Source: Rhodanobacter sp. AS-Z3 (GTDB lineage: Bacteria; Pseudomonadota; Gammaproteobacteria; Xanthomonadales; Rhodanobacteraceae). Taken from it: a DNA stretch of 64,000 nucleotides. Location: NCBI RefSeq assembly GCF_029224025.1, contig NZ_CP119392.1, positions 3,557,001 to 3,621,000 on the forward strand, in the 5' to 3' direction. Each line of letters opens with the position of its first letter. Within the stretch, counting starts at the first letter, position 1. The translations under genes were made by a program, and so were the position numbers. This document shows, piece by piece, positions 49,236-58,278 of the stretch. The notes under the pieces are model-generated. The model had not been told where the DNA came from, made no database searches, and saw only the letters and a program-made list of their open reading frames with translations.

Positions 49236-49822
49236 ACGTCCGCTCCCTGCTAGACCCGATCGGTGATTCGAACCTCGGCCGGTACAGATCGACCGGCTTC
49301 AGAAGGGCGGCATTGTTTGCGGGCTGGTCCGGGCAGTCCATAGGAATGTTTCTTAAGTGCCTGAATATGCAAGAAGTTACGAAGCCCCAAGAGATTGGGA
49401 TGAAGCACTCAACCAACGCGCAGGTACGCAACAGGCCTCACGAAATTCCTTCGGTTGTTTGCCAGCAAGGCAGGAGAGACACGTAATGGATTCGTGAGAA
49501 CTTTCGCGGCCACGGTTGCCCGGGATACTCTCGTGCTCTCCCGGCAACGAACACGAACTGCGTCTCGGGCGCACACGGAGGACGCCTCGCAATGGCGAAA
49601 TGCACATGCGACCGGCAACTTCGGCGCTATCAAACACGGCACCGGCGGGACCAAAATGCTGAGCGCCTGCGCCAACATCCAGCGCCTCGCTCGAGGCACG
49701 TTCCCCTGGCGGCCTGACCTTGCGCTGACCGCATTGCCATAGACTGATTGGCCGCCAGCCCTACATTCGGTAAGCTCTTGCGGCTTTACCGCCTGTTGCG
49801 CAGGCATCCTCTGGGGATTTTT
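49236..49822. other. Intergenic region between the secretion operon and the glucan synthase gene
   Basis: A 587-bp gap between divergent genes that should hold both promoters. Several short open frames exist on both strands, but none has a leader, family motif or convincing ribosome site. In particular no second double-glycine leader or immunity-like small membrane protein was seen here. Confidence 0.55.
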
Positions 49823-52423
49823 TTGAGCGCCACCGCAGCAAACCCCAACAGCCGTTACCCGCTACTCACGGCGATCATCCTCGCGCTGATCGTGGCAGCG
49901 ATGAACATCGGCCTGTGGTGGTACGGCAACCTGCCGCACGGGCCGGAGGACTGGCACGGCAAGATCGGCGGTTTCTCGCTGTCGGTGTTCCAGCGCTACC
50001 AGAGCCCGTTCAAGCAGGATTTCCCCGGCGACGACGAGATCGCCAGCGACCTGAAGCTGCTGCACAAGTACAGCGATAACGTGCGCACGTACACCATGCA
50101 GCAGAACCCGCAGCTGTACCGGCTGGCGCAGAAGGAAGGCCTGAAGGTGATGGCCGGCGCCGAGATCGACAAGCGGCTGGACAACAACGAGCGCGAGATC
50201 GAGCTGCTGATCGCCAAGGCGCGCGCCTACCCGGACACGATTACCCGCGTCATCGTCGGCAACGAGGTGCTGTTCCGCAACGACCTCACGCCGGCGCAGA
50301 TGATGACCTACCTGGACCGCGTGCGCGCTGCCGTGCACCAGCCGGTGTCGATCGCCGAACCGGACTACATCTGGCTGAAGTATCCCGAGCTGGCCGAGCA
50401 CGTGGACTTCGTCACCATCCATCTGTTCCCGTTCTGGAACGGCATCGTGCGCAAGGATGCAGTGCCTGCCGCACTCGGTGCCTACGATCAGATCCGTCAG
50501 CACTTCCCGAACAAGCCTGTGGTGGTCGGCGAAATCGGCTGGCCGTCGAACGGTGATCGCCACGAATACGCTGACCCGTCGGTGTCGAACGAGGCGATCT
50601 TCATCCGCGACTGGATGAACCTCGCCAAGCAGCATCACATCGACTACTTCCTGCTGGAGGCGTTCGACCAGCCGTGGAAGGAAAACCTGGGCGAAGGGCG
50701 CACCGGCGCGTATTGGGGCATGTTCAACGCCGACCGCCAGATGAAGTTCCCGCTGACCGGCCCGGTCACCGAAGACATGGGCTGGCCGTGGAAGGCGCTG
50801 GCGGCGAGCCTGCTGGCACTGCTGCCGATGATCCTGTTTGCGCGCAGCTTCAGTCGCTTCAAGCTGATGGGCAAGCTGTTCTTCTGCATGCTGATCCAGT
50901 TGGCCTGCGGCCTGCTGACGTGGTCGGCCACGCTGCCATTCAACTTCTATCTGAGCTGGGTCGACTGGACCATGCTCACGCTGCTGTTCCCGGCGCAGAT
51001 CGCGATTCTGGCGATCCTGCTGATCAACGGCTTCGAGTTCACCGAGGTGCTTTGGCGGCCGAAGTGGATGCGTCACGCGGGCATGCTCACGCCTGATCCG
51101 CCGGAAAAGCAGCCGTTCGTATCGATCCACCTGGCTTGCTACAACGAGCCGCCGGAGATGGTGTTCATCACGCTCGATTCGCTGGCCGCGCTGGATTACG
51201 CCAACTTCGAAGTGCTGGTGATCGACAACAACACCAAGGACCCGGCGGTGTGGCAGCCGGTGCAGGAATATTGCGAGAAGCTGGGCAAACGCTTCCGCTT
51301 CTTCCATCTGGCACCGTGGCCCGGCTACAAGGCTGGCGCGCTGAATTTCGGCCTGAAGGAAACCGATCCACAGGCCGACGTGGTGGCGGTGATCGACGCC
51401 GACTACGAAGTGCGTGCCGACTGGCTATCCTCGCTGACCGGCTATTTCCACGACCCGAAGGTGGCCGTGGTGCAATGCCCGCAGGCGCATCGCGAGTTCG
51501 AGAACAACACGTTCCGGCGGATGACCGCGTGGGAATACGACGGCTTCTTCCGCATCGGCATGCATCATCGCAACGAGCGCAACGCGATCATCCAGCACGG
51601 CACCATGACCATGGTCCGGCGCACCGCGCTGGAAGGTACCGGCGGTTGGTCGGAGTGGACGATCTGCGAGGACGCCGAGCTCGGTCTGCGTCTGATGCAC
51701 GCCGGCTACGAGCTGGTCTATGTCGACGAACTGATGGGCAAGGGCCTGACCCCGGCCGACTTCAAGGCGTACAAGAGCCAGCGCTACCGCTGGGCGTTTG
51801 GCGCAATGCAGATTCTCAAGGGTCGCTGGAGCTGGATGACGCAGAAAGGCCCGTTGTCGGCCGGTCAGCGTTTCCACTTCCTCACCGGCTGGTTCAGCTG
51901 GTTCGCCGATGCGCTGCACCTGATCTTCACCCTGATGGCGCTGTTCTGGACCGCGGGCATGATTGCGTATCCACAGTACTTCAGCCTGCCGATGCAGCTG
52001 TTCCTGATTCCGGTAATCGGCTTCTTCTTCGCCAAGGCGATCTTCGGCATCGTGCTGTACCGCGCCCGCGTTCCGTGCAGCTGGTATGACACCTTGATGG
52101 CCTCGCTGGCCAGCATGGGCCTCAGCCACGCCATCGCCCGCGGCATCCTGCACGGACTCACCCGCGAGAAGACTTCGTTCGTGGTGACCGCGAAGAGTCG
52201 CCGGCTGGGCGGCAGCAACTTCGCCGCGTTCGCCCCGGTGCGCGAAGAAGGGCTGATGGCGATGGCGCTGGCGCTGTGCATCATCGGCATGGCGCATGGC
52301 TACGGCACGCGCTATATCGAAGGCACCTTGTGGATGTTCATTCTTGCCGCGCAGTCGATTCCGTACGTATCGGCGGTGATCGGCGCATGGATTGCCCACA
52401 AGGCGGGCGACAAGGCCGGTTGA
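49823..52423 (+). CDS. GH17-GT2 fusion beta-glucan synthase/branching enzyme (NdvB-like)
   Basis: About 866 residues from the TTG at 49823 (GGGG 6 bp upstream; a TTG at 49748 is the alternative). After one membrane helix comes a periplasmic GH17 domain with both catalytic Glu visible (RVIVGNEVLFRNDL and VVVGEIGWPSNGD). Further helices lead to a cytoplasmic GT2 domain: ACYNEPPEMVFITLDSL, VIDADYEVRADW (DxD), EWTICEDAELGLRL and SQRYRWAFGAMQIL (QxxRW). Four or more C-terminal helices follow. The same architecture is seen in Pseudomonas NdvB, which makes cyclic or periplasmic beta-1,3-glucans. The exact linkage here is unknown. A strong stem-loop follows the stop. Confidence 0.9.
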   Translation: MSATAANPNSRYPLLTAIILALIVAAMNIGLWWYGNLPHGPEDWHGKIGGFSLSVFQRYQSPFKQDFPGDDEIASDLKLLHKYSDNVRTYTMQQNPQLYRLAQKEGLKVMAGAEIDKRLDNNEREIELLIAKARAYPDTITRVIVGNEVLFRNDLTPAQMMTYLDRVRAAVHQPVSIAEPDYIWLKYPELAEHVDFVTIHLFPFWNGIVRKDAVPAALGAYDQIRQHFPNKPVVVGEIGWPSNGDRHEYADPSVSNEAIFIRDWMNLAKQHHIDYFLLEAFDQPWKENLGEGRTGAYWGMFNADRQMKFPLTGPVTEDMGWPWKALAASLLALLPMILFARSFSRFKLMGKLFFCMLIQLACGLLTWSATLPFNFYLSWVDWTMLTLLFPAQIAILAILLINGFEFTEVLWRPKWMRHAGMLTPDPPEKQPFVSIHLACYNEPPEMVFITLDSLAALDYANFEVLVIDNNTKDPAVWQPVQEYCEKLGKRFRFFHLAPWPGYKAGALNFGLKETDPQADVVAVIDADYEVRADWLSSLTGYFHDPKVAVVQCPQAHREFENNTFRRMTAWEYDGFFRIGMHHRNERNAIIQHGTMTMVRRTALEGTGGWSEWTICEDAELGLRLMHAGYELVYVDELMGKGLTPADFKAYKSQRYRWAFGAMQILKGRWSWMTQKGPLSAGQRFHFLTGWFSWFADALHLIFTLMALFWTAGMIAYPQYFSLPMQLFLIPVIGFFFAKAIFGIVLYRARVPCSWYDTLMASLASMGLSHAIARGILHGLTREKTSFVVTAKSRRLGGSNFAAFAPVREEGLMAMALALCIIGMAHGYGTRYIEGTLWMFILAAQSIPYVSAVIGAWIAHKAGDKAG

Positions 52424-52430
52424 TGCGGCC

Positions 52431-52458
52431 TGTCGATGCGGCCTCGGCCGCATCGACA
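52431..52458 (+). terminator. Stem-loop after the glucan synthase gene
   Basis: A perfect 12-bp stem TGTCGATGCGGC / GCCGCATCGACA with a CTCG loop, 7 bp after the stop codon. No T-tract follows, so it may be a weak terminator or an mRNA-end stabiliser. Confidence 0.6.
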
Positions 52459-52581
52459 AATCAAACATGACGCTCCGGCTCTGATGCCGATGCAAGCAGC
52501 CCGCATTCATGCGGAGCCAACCTCCAATTCGGTAAGCTTCCCTCACCCCGCGAGTACGCCACTGAGGACGGAACCCCACGC

Positions 52582-54354
52582 ATGCGCCGAATCCCCCGAC
52601 GCCTGAGTCTGCTGCTACCGCTAGTGCTATTGGCGGCTCCCGCCTATGCCGGCGTGCGGCTGACGGTCGACGGGGTCGACGATCCGCTCAAGGCCGCGGC
52701 AATTTCCGCGGTAGAACTGTCGCAATACGCAAGGCGCGATGTCAGCGATGCTCAGGTCCGGCGTCTGTACGAACGCGCGCCCGACCAGGTCAGGACGGCG
52801 CTGCAGCCCTACGGTTATTACGACGCTACCGTCACGGGCGATCTGCAGCAGGTCGGCAAGGACTGGCAGGTGACCTTGCATGTGAAACCTGGCGAACCGG
52901 TCAAGGTCACCACCGTCGACGTGCAACTGGACCAGACGGCGGCGAAAATCGCCCCGCTACGGCGCGCCAAACGGGCCATCGAGCAACTCAAGGGGCAACG
53001 CCTCGACCACGGTGTTTACGAACAAGTGCGCGACGCACTCAGCGCCCAGCTCACCGCCAATGGTTTCCTCGATGCACGGCTGGTTACCCATCGAGTGGAA
53101 GTGACGCGCGCCAACCACAGCGCGGTGGTGAAGCTGGCATGGGACGCTGGCCCGCGTTTCCGCTACGGCAAGGTGCATTTCGACGGCTCGCAATTCGACG
53201 ACGGTTTCCTCGATCGCTACGTGCCGTTCAAATCCGGCGATTACTTCGCGCAGGATCAGTTGCTGGCGCTGCAGCAAGCGTTGAATGGCGCCGACTATTT
53301 CGCGGTGGTCAACGTGTTGCCGAATATCGACGAAGCGAAGGACGGCGTGATCGACGTCACCGTGCAACTGGCACCGGCCAAGCGCTCGATCTACACCGGC
53401 GGCCCGTTCATCGGCACCGACACCGGTTTCGGCGTGCGCGGTGGGCTGGAGCGTCGCTGGGTCAACCACCGCGGCCACAAGTGGAAGAACGAGCTGGTGG
53501 TGGCACAGAAGTTGAAGACGCTATCCACGCTGTATTCGATCCCCATGCCCGGTGACAACCAGCGCAGCTACAACGCCGGTGCCAACTTTCGCGATGCCAA
53601 TACCGCCACCTCGCAATCGCGCACGCTGGAAGTGGTGGGCAACGAAACCCGGCAATGGCACGGCTGGACACGCACGGTGGGTGTGCACGCCCTGTCCGGC
53701 ACCTTCACCGTCGGCAAGCGTGGTAGCGAGCCGGACAACACCCCCGGCATCGAGCGCGGACGCAGCACCCTGGTCTTCGGCGAAGCGTCACTGCTGCGCA
53801 AACAGGCTGACAATCCCGACTTCGTGCATCGCGGCTGGCTGCTGAGCATGGCTGTGCGCAGCACTGCGGGCGGCTTGCTGTCCGATGCCAGCTTTAGTCA
53901 GTTCACCGCCGATGCGAAGTGGATTCGTGCGTTCGGCGCAGAGTCACGCAACCGCTTGATTCTACGCGGCAGCTTCGGCATTACCCACACCGACAAATTC
54001 TCGGCGCTGCCGCCGCAACTGCGCTTCTTCGCCGGCGGCGACCGCTCGGTACGCGGTTACGGCTACCAGTCGATCGGCCCGCGCAACAGCGATGACCGGG
54101 TGATCGGCGGCACCAACCTGCTGGTCGCCAGCACCGAAGTGGAGCACTACTTCACGCGCAACTGGGGCATGGCCGCTTTCGTCGATACCGGCAATGCGTT
54201 CAGCGCCACCGACTACCGCCCGAAGATCGGCGCCGGCCTCGGTGTGCGCTGGCGCTCGCCGGTGGGCATGATCCGTGTAGACCTGGGCACGCCGATCCAC
54301 GACAACCGCGCGCACGGCATCCAGCTGCATCTGGTCATCGGCCCGGATCTTTGA
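52582..54354 (+). CDS. tamA: Translocation and assembly module protein TamA (Omp85 family)
   Basis: A 590-residue outer-membrane protein. The signal peptide (RRLSLLLPLVLLAAPAYA) is followed by three POTRA domains (~25-270; YGYYDATVTGDLQQVGKDW is typical of the first), then a 16-strand Omp85 barrel. The substrate-gating loop motif is seen in FAGGDRSVRGYGYQSIG, and the terminal strand ends GIQLHLVIGPDL. With TamB it inserts autotransporters and other proteins and moves phospholipids to the outer membrane. It is 40 bp upstream of tamB in the same direction. Confidence 0.95.
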   Translation: MRRIPRRLSLLLPLVLLAAPAYAGVRLTVDGVDDPLKAAAISAVELSQYARRDVSDAQVRRLYERAPDQVRTALQPYGYYDATVTGDLQQVGKDWQVTLHVKPGEPVKVTTVDVQLDQTAAKIAPLRRAKRAIEQLKGQRLDHGVYEQVRDALSAQLTANGFLDARLVTHRVEVTRANHSAVVKLAWDAGPRFRYGKVHFDGSQFDDGFLDRYVPFKSGDYFAQDQLLALQQALNGADYFAVVNVLPNIDEAKDGVIDVTVQLAPAKRSIYTGGPFIGTDTGFGVRGGLERRWVNHRGHKWKNELVVAQKLKTLSTLYSIPMPGDNQRSYNAGANFRDANTATSQSRTLEVVGNETRQWHGWTRTVGVHALSGTFTVGKRGSEPDNTPGIERGRSTLVFGEASLLRKQADNPDFVHRGWLLSMAVRSTAGGLLSDASFSQFTADAKWIRAFGAESRNRLILRGSFGITHTDKFSALPPQLRFFAGGDRSVRGYGYQSIGPRNSDDRVIGGTNLLVASTEVEHYFTRNWGMAAFVDTGNAFSATDYRPKIGAGLGVRWRSPVGMIRVDLGTPIHDNRAHGIQLHLVIGPDL

Positions 54355-54394
54355 AGATGACGCAGTCTGCATACGACAGGAGACGATTGAAAGC

Positions 54395-57300
54395 ATGAAG
54401 TGGCTCAAGCGCATTGCCATGGCCGTTGCTGCGCTGTTGCTGCTCGTGGCGGCGGCACTGTGGTGGCTGCTCGGCACCAGCGCAGGCCTGCGCTTCGCGT
54501 TGGCGCGGGCGCAGTCCGCCACTGCGGGCGCACTGCATGTACAGCAAGCCAGCGGTCGACTGATCGGCCCGCTCGATCTCGCCGGCGTGCGCTATGACGA
54601 TGGCCAAGGCACGGTCGTGACCCTGGCGACGGCACGGCTGGACCTGCGCCTGTGGCCACTGCTGGTGAAACGTGTTCATGTGCTGGCGCTGGATGCCGAT
54701 GGCGTCGAGGTCAGCCTGCCGGCGCCGGCCGCCGACAAGCGCAGCAACAACAGCTTCACGCTGCAACCGCCGCTCGAGATCATTTTCGATCGCGCGCACG
54801 TCGGCAGCGTGAAGGTGAGCCAGGCTGGCAAGCTGGTGTTCGCTTCGAACCGACTCGATCTGGCCGGTCGCTGGAGCAACGACGGCATCGAAGTGCATCA
54901 ACTGGTGCTGCAGGCTCCTGATGGCCACGTCAACCTCAATGGCTTGCTGGTATTGGGCACGCCGTACCACGGCAACGGCAAGGCAAGCTTTGCCTGGAAA
55001 GTGGGTGAGACCGAATACGCCGGCAGCCTCGATGCGCACAGCGACGGCAAGCAGGCGCAGCTCGACATCCAACTCAGCGCACCCATGCCAATCCGCTTGC
55101 AGCTCGCGCTTGCCCAGGGCGGTGACTACGCCTGGACCGGCAAGCTCGATGCGCCACGCTTTGATCCGACGCCGGTGTTGGGCGCAGGCTCGCTGAAAGC
55201 CGTCGCGATCGCACTGCAAGGTCAGGGCGACCGCTACAGCGGCGCGCTCGATGGGCGGGTGGATCTCAACGACTATCAGCTTCTGCTGCAGCCATTGCGC
55301 GCCCAGCTCAGCCACGACTATCGCACCCTCACCTTGCAGCAACTCAAGCTCGGCTCACCGCAAATCAAGGGCAGCGTGGAGGCCAGCGGCACGGTACAGC
55401 TGGGCGCAACGCCGCTCAGTGCCGCGCTGGACATCCGCTGGAACGACTTGCTGCTACCGGCCGATCTCGCCGGCCAGCCACTGGCCAGCCACGGCGAGCT
55501 CCACGCCAGCGGCAGTATCGAAAACTACCAAGCCACGGGTGACGTACGTATCGGTCCGCCCGGCAAGCTGGCGGCGCTGACGCTGGATCTGGATGGCACG
55601 CCAAAACTCATCAACCTGCACGCGCTTGCCCTGAAACAGGCGCACGGTGGACTGCAGGCAAACGGCACGCTGACCCTGCAGCCGACACTGGCATGGCAGG
55701 CTGAGGCAACCGCCGACAAGCTCGATCCCGGCCAGTTGTTTGCCGGCTGGAACGGCGCGCTGGATTTCGACATCGCCAGCCACGGCAGCCTGCCGCAAGA
55801 TGGCCCCGACGCCACGCTGGAAATCCGCCAGCTCGGGGGCAAGTTGCGCGACCGCGCGGTGAACGGCCACGGCAAGCTGCACCTGTCACCTGACGAAGTG
55901 GTGGACGGCCAGCTGGATCTTGGCTCGGCGCGCAGCACAATCCACATCGTCGGCAAACCGGGCAAGCGCAACGATATCGACCTGACGCTTGCAATCGCCT
56001 CGTTGAGTGACTGGCTGCCCAATGCCGGCGGACGTCTGGATGGCCATTTCAAGATCGCTGGTACGCAGCCAAAACTGAGCATCAACGGTCAACTGCACGG
56101 CCAGACCTTGTCGTGGCAACAGGAAAAGGCCGACACCTTGCAGCTGATCGTCGGCATGCCGGATATCAGCCACCCGGCCGGCAAGATCGAGCTGCAGACC
56201 AGCAACGTCTACCTGCAGGGCTTGTTGTTCCAGCAACTGCACCTGTTGGCCGAAGGCAGCCAGCAGGACCATCGGCTGCAGCTGGACGCGCGTGGCACCC
56301 AGTTGTCGGGCCGGCTCGACTTGCGCGGTTCGCTGAAGGGCCAGGCATGGAAAGGCACGCTGTCCACACTGAACCTGGAGCCGCAAGGCATTCCGCCATG
56401 GCGACTGCTGCAACCCAGCCAGCTCGCTTACAACGACGGCGCGATGAGCCTGTCCGAACTCTGCCTCAGCGCGGGTGATCCGCAACTGTGCCTGACCGCG
56501 AAGCAGGACAAGCCCGGCAACCTCGACGCCAGTTACCGGTTGCAGGCCTTGCCACTGGCGCTGCTGCTGAATGCCAGCGGCAATGCGGATCTTCCCCTGC
56601 GTGCCGAAGGCATCCTGGAAGGCAGTGGACAGCTTCGTCGCAGTGCGAAAGGTGTACTCAGCGGCACGGCCTCGATCCGTTCCGCACAAGGCACCATCAG
56701 CTATACCGACCAGGCCGATGCGCCATTGCTGCATTACGGCCAGTTGCGCGTTGAAGCACAGCTCGCACCAGCCAGTCAGCGCATCGAGGCGCATGCCGGG
56801 CTCGATGATGGCGGTCGACTGGATGGCCAGCTCACCATCACCGGTGCGCAGCAGACACTGGGCGGTCAACTCGACCTGCAACTGAACAACCTCGCCTTCA
56901 TCGAACTTTTCAGCAGCGAGGTGGCCAACGTCAAAGGCCGCGCCAGCGGCAGTTTCCGTTTCGGCGGCACGCTGAAACAGCCGGCCATCTTCGGCCAGGC
57001 CAACACAAGCGACTTCGCCGCGGAGCTGCCTTCGGCCGGACTCAAGTTGAGCGAAGGCCAGCTGGTTGTCAGCACCAGCGATGCCAGGCAGTTTCTGGTC
57101 CAGGGCAGTGTGAAATCCGGCAAGGGCAGCATGACGATCAACGGCAGCGCCGGTCTCGGCGTGGGAGCGCAAACCTCTCTAAGCTTGAAGGGTAGCCAAT
57201 TCACCGCCGCGGATATCCCGGCCGCCAAGGTGGTTGTCTCACCTGACCTCACCTTGAAGCAGGACGCCAAGGGCATCGTGATTGGCGGCTCACTCGCCAT

Positions 57301-58141
57301 CGACAGTGCCGACGTGAATGCCGAGAAGTTGCCCGGCGCTGGCGCTACCCAGGCGTCGCCCGACGTGGTGGTCGTCGACGAGAAGCAACAACAGGAAGCC
57401 GCCAGCAAGCTGCCGATCAGCGCCGTGGTCAAGGTCGATCTGGGCCACAACACGCATATCGTGGGGATGGGCTTGAACGGCACGGTGGCCGGCCTGCTTA
57501 CGGTGATTGAACGGCCCGGCCGCGCCACCGTCGGCCAGGGCCAGATCGCCGTGAACGGCACTTACCGCGCCTACGGCCAGGACCTCACCATCCAGCGCGG
57601 CCAACTGCTGTTCGCCAGCACGCCGATCGACAACCCCGGCCTGAACATCCGCGCGGTACGCAAACTCAATCCCAACGCCACCATCGACGAAGGCCAGGAA
57701 GTCGGCCTGCTGGTTTCGGGCACCGCCCAACGGCCGGTGCTTACCGTGTTCTCCAATCCGGTGATGGAACAATCCGACGCGCTGTCCTACCTGGTCACCG
57801 GCAAACCGCTGTCGCAGGTGAAAGGCGGCGAAGGCGACATGGTCGGCGCCGCCGCGCAGGCGCTGGGTTCAGCCGCCGGCGATCTGCTGGCCAAGAGCAT
57901 TGGCTCGAAGCTGGGCGTGGATGACATCGGCGTTTCCAGCAATGAAGCGCTTGGCGGCAGCTCCGCGTTTACCGTGGGCAAGTTCCTGTCACCACGGCTG
58001 TACCTGAGTTACGGCGTCGGCCTGTTCGAACCGGGCGAAGTGATCACGCTGCGCTATCGGCTCAGCAAGCGCTGGAACTTCGAGGCGCAGCAGGCCACCG
58101 AATTCAGTCGCGCCAGCCTCAACTATCGGATCGAAAGATAG
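54395..58141 (+). CDS. tamB: Translocation and assembly module protein TamB
   Basis: A 1248-residue AsmA-like protein, the inner-membrane partner of TamA and one of the bridge proteins for phospholipid transport. One N-terminal membrane helix (IAMAVAALLLLVAAALWWLL) anchors a very long periplasmic beta-taco built of repeated short strands. The conserved DUF490 C-terminus shows FSNPVMEQSDALSYLVTGKP and YLSYGVGLFEPGEVITLRYR. Length is close to E. coli TamB (1259). tamA precedes it by 40 bp, so they are co-transcribed. Confidence 0.95.
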   Translation: MKWLKRIAMAVAALLLLVAAALWWLLGTSAGLRFALARAQSATAGALHVQQASGRLIGPLDLAGVRYDDGQGTVVTLATARLDLRLWPLLVKRVHVLALDADGVEVSLPAPAADKRSNNSFTLQPPLEIIFDRAHVGSVKVSQAGKLVFASNRLDLAGRWSNDGIEVHQLVLQAPDGHVNLNGLLVLGTPYHGNGKASFAWKVGETEYAGSLDAHSDGKQAQLDIQLSAPMPIRLQLALAQGGDYAWTGKLDAPRFDPTPVLGAGSLKAVAIALQGQGDRYSGALDGRVDLNDYQLLLQPLRAQLSHDYRTLTLQQLKLGSPQIKGSVEASGTVQLGATPLSAALDIRWNDLLLPADLAGQPLASHGELHASGSIENYQATGDVRIGPPGKLAALTLDLDGTPKLINLHALALKQAHGGLQANGTLTLQPTLAWQAEATADKLDPGQLFAGWNGALDFDIASHGSLPQDGPDATLEIRQLGGKLRDRAVNGHGKLHLSPDEVVDGQLDLGSARSTIHIVGKPGKRNDIDLTLAIASLSDWLPNAGGRLDGHFKIAGTQPKLSINGQLHGQTLSWQQEKADTLQLIVGMPDISHPAGKIELQTSNVYLQGLLFQQLHLLAEGSQQDHRLQLDARGTQLSGRLDLRGSLKGQAWKGTLSTLNLEPQGIPPWRLLQPSQLAYNDGAMSLSELCLSAGDPQLCLTAKQDKPGNLDASYRLQALPLALLLNASGNADLPLRAEGILEGSGQLRRSAKGVLSGTASIRSAQGTISYTDQADAPLLHYGQLRVEAQLAPASQRIEAHAGLDDGGRLDGQLTITGAQQTLGGQLDLQLNNLAFIELFSSEVANVKGRASGSFRFGGTLKQPAIFGQANTSDFAAELPSAGLKLSEGQLVVSTSDARQFLVQGSVKSGKGSMTINGSAGLGVGAQTSLSLKGSQFTAADIPAAKVVVSPDLTLKQDAKGIVIGGSLAIDSADVNAEKLPGAGATQASPDVVVVDEKQQQEAASKLPISAVVKVDLGHNTHIVGMGLNGTVAGLLTVIERPGRATVGQGQIAVNGTYRAYGQDLTIQRGQLLFASTPIDNPGLNIRAVRKLNPNATIDEGQEVGLLVSGTAQRPVLTVFSNPVMEQSDALSYLVTGKPLSQVKGGEGDMVGAAAQALGSAAGDLLAKSIGSKLGVDDIGVSSNEALGGSSAFTVGKFLSPRLYLSYGVGLFEPGEVITLRYRLSKRWNFEAQQATEFSRASLNYRIER

Positions 58142-58278
58142 TACGGACGTCCGTCAGGTGGGCGGCATGTGTGCGTTCTACGCAACGACCGCCCACCACC
58201 ACGCTTGCTGACGGCAACTCATGCAGGGCGTGTCGACATGGCGCACTATGGGCGAGACCTTTCGACGGAGACGAACTC

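Noticed and set aside
49862..51307. Minus-strand open frame of 481 codons opposite the GH17-GT2 gene
   Set aside because: Antisense shadow; the plus strand shows both GH17 catalytic Glu and all GT2 motifs.
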